A DNA stretch of 64,000 nucleotides from Candidatus Acetothermia bacterium (lineage in GTDB: Bacteria > Bipolaricaulota > Bipolaricaulia > RBG-16-55-9): positions 170,631-234,630 of the forward strand of contig JACQCZ010000014.1 of NCBI GenBank assembly GCA_016201405.1. Reading direction: 5' to 3'. The translations under genes and the position numbers were made by a program. Below are positions 63,484-64,000 of this stretch, in pieces. Position 1 is the stretch's first letter. Each line of letters opens with the position of its first letter. The notes under the pieces were generated by a model. It was not told the DNA's origin, did no database searches, and saw nothing but the letters and a program-made list of their open reading frames with translations.

Positions 63484-63762
63484 ATGAAGCGCCAATGCCG
63501 CGTGCGAATCTCAGGGAGAGTCCAGGGCGTCTCATTTCGCGCCAGCACGCATCGCCAGGCCAGCGAATGGGTGCTCACGGGATACGTCAAGAATCTGAAG
63601 GATGGCCGCGTAGAAGCTCTATTCCAAGGAGAAGCTGAGTCTCTCGAAAAAATGGTTGACTGGTGCTACAAGGGCCCAAGACTCGCTCGTGTCGAGCACG
63701 TTGATGTCGAGTGGATGCTGATCGAAAAACAACTGGACTCATTTCGCATACTTATGGATTGA
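63484..63762 (+). CDS. acyP: Acylphosphatase
   Basis: A 92-residue enzyme hydrolysing acyl phosphates. It has the signature GRVQGVSFRAST (residues 11-22), with catalytic Arg in FRA, and the GYVKNLKDGRVE motif with the catalytic Asn. It precedes a methyltransferase gene by 9 bases on the same strand. Confidence 0.93.
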   Translation: MKRQCRVRISGRVQGVSFRASTHRQASEWVLTGYVKNLKDGRVEALFQGEAESLEKMVDWCYKGPRLARVEHVDVEWMLIEKQLDSFRILMD

Positions 63763-63771
63763 GGTGATTTA

Positions 63772-64000
63772 ATGTCTGATCAGAATAGCTCCCCTCTGGA
63801 AGGTGGACCCTTTTCGTTTGTGAGGTTTGCAAGACAGCCCTTCTATCGAGCTGTCAATGAGCATTTGGTCGAGATCTCCGAGTTCAAGCCCGGCGGTGCA
63901 ATTCTGGATCTGGCCTGTGGAACGGGAGAGATTACCAAGCTCATCTTAAACAGGCTTCATGGCGTCAAGAACACAATCATCATCGCCATGGACACCTCTA
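63772..64000 (+). CDS. SAM-dependent methyltransferase (truncated by window end)
   Basis: The first 76 residues of a class I methyltransferase. The SAM-binding motif DLACGTGEITKL begins near residue 46. GAGGTGAT precedes the ATG. The C-terminal part is outside the window, so the subtype is unknown. Confidence 0.75.
   Translation, partial: MSDQNSSPLEGGPFSFVRFARQPFYRAVNEHLVEISEFKPGGAILDLACGTGEITKLILNRLHGVKNTIIIAMDTS

Overview
This window reads as a bacterial chromosome segment of roughly 50-55% G+C (estimated by eye). Genes are tightly packed, start/stop overlaps (ATGA, TTGA) are common, and several starts appear to be TTG (lipB, infA, a MutS-like gene, one MFS gene). The 16S rRNA gene does not let me assign a phylum by eye. 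Its helices look bacterial, but it mismatches two widely used 'universal' primer sites, and it stands alone without 23S/5S downstream. The gene content fits a free-living heterotroph with aerobic metabolism: a partial complex I cluster, phenylacetyl-CoA epoxidase, pyruvate dehydrogenase, lipoate transfer and PEP carboxykinase. Periplasmic-type HtrA, a signal-peptide-bearing solute-binding protein and a lipoprotein show an active export system. A poorly sampled candidate-phylum lineage is my guess, not a demonstrated placement.

Layout. 0-4 kb: archease, then nuoC-nuoD-nuoI and folC on the minus strand. 4-7 kb: a LonB-like protease and a flavin split-barrel protein. 7.3-11.2 kb: a compact phenylacetyl-CoA epoxidase operon (paaA, a PaaD N-terminal domain gene, paaB, paaC, a separate PaaD zinc-ribbon gene) ending in tryptophanase. 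11.2-15.9 kb, minus strand: pckA-rpiA-kbl and htrA. 16-22.7 kb: an acyl-CoA synthetase, two secreted proteins of unknown function, then pdhB-E2-lipB. 22.8-28.7 kb: a secreted VWA-PKD protein facing an ECF sigma/anti-sigma/VIT-VWA operon. 28.8-30.9 kb: a hydrolase, a possible structured-RNA leader before a 76-residue ORF, and a lipoprotein. 31-35.3 kb: a peptide-type ABC importer (binding protein and two permeases, no ATPases). 35.5-38.7 kb: an MFS gene and the 16S unit with its own promoter, boxA-like element, processing stem and terminator. 38.8-49.5 kb: ddl, a REP-like repeat cluster, an aminotransferase-tlyA pair, a VOC gene divergent from a tandem HxlR regulator, a DUF899-type protein, a membrane-anchored MutS-like ATPase, a D-2-hydroxyacid dehydrogenase, oligoendopeptidase F and an esterase. 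49.5-52.1 kb: infA, an ECF sigma factor paired with a methyltransferase (Ogt), a thioesterase and a small secreted protein. 52.3-55.4 kb: an apparently higher-GC island of MFS and EamA exporters with a divergent XRE regulator. 55.6-64 kb: an esterase, a HAD phosphatase, an Fe-S-type regulator with a DCC protein, a divergent MFS operon, an ANKH/MATE-like transporter, a probable structured RNA, acylphosphatase and a truncated methyltransferase.

The most unusual observations are: (i) the stand-alone 16S unit with primer-site mismatches; (ii) NuoI with one of eight cluster cysteines replaced by valine; (iii) PaaD split into two genes that flank paaB-paaC, together with a PaaC that keeps both EXXH motifs; (iv) two intergenic segments that fold into multi-helix RNA-like structures; (v) a membrane-anchored MutS-like ATPase; (vi) several dyads placed exactly on divergent promoters.
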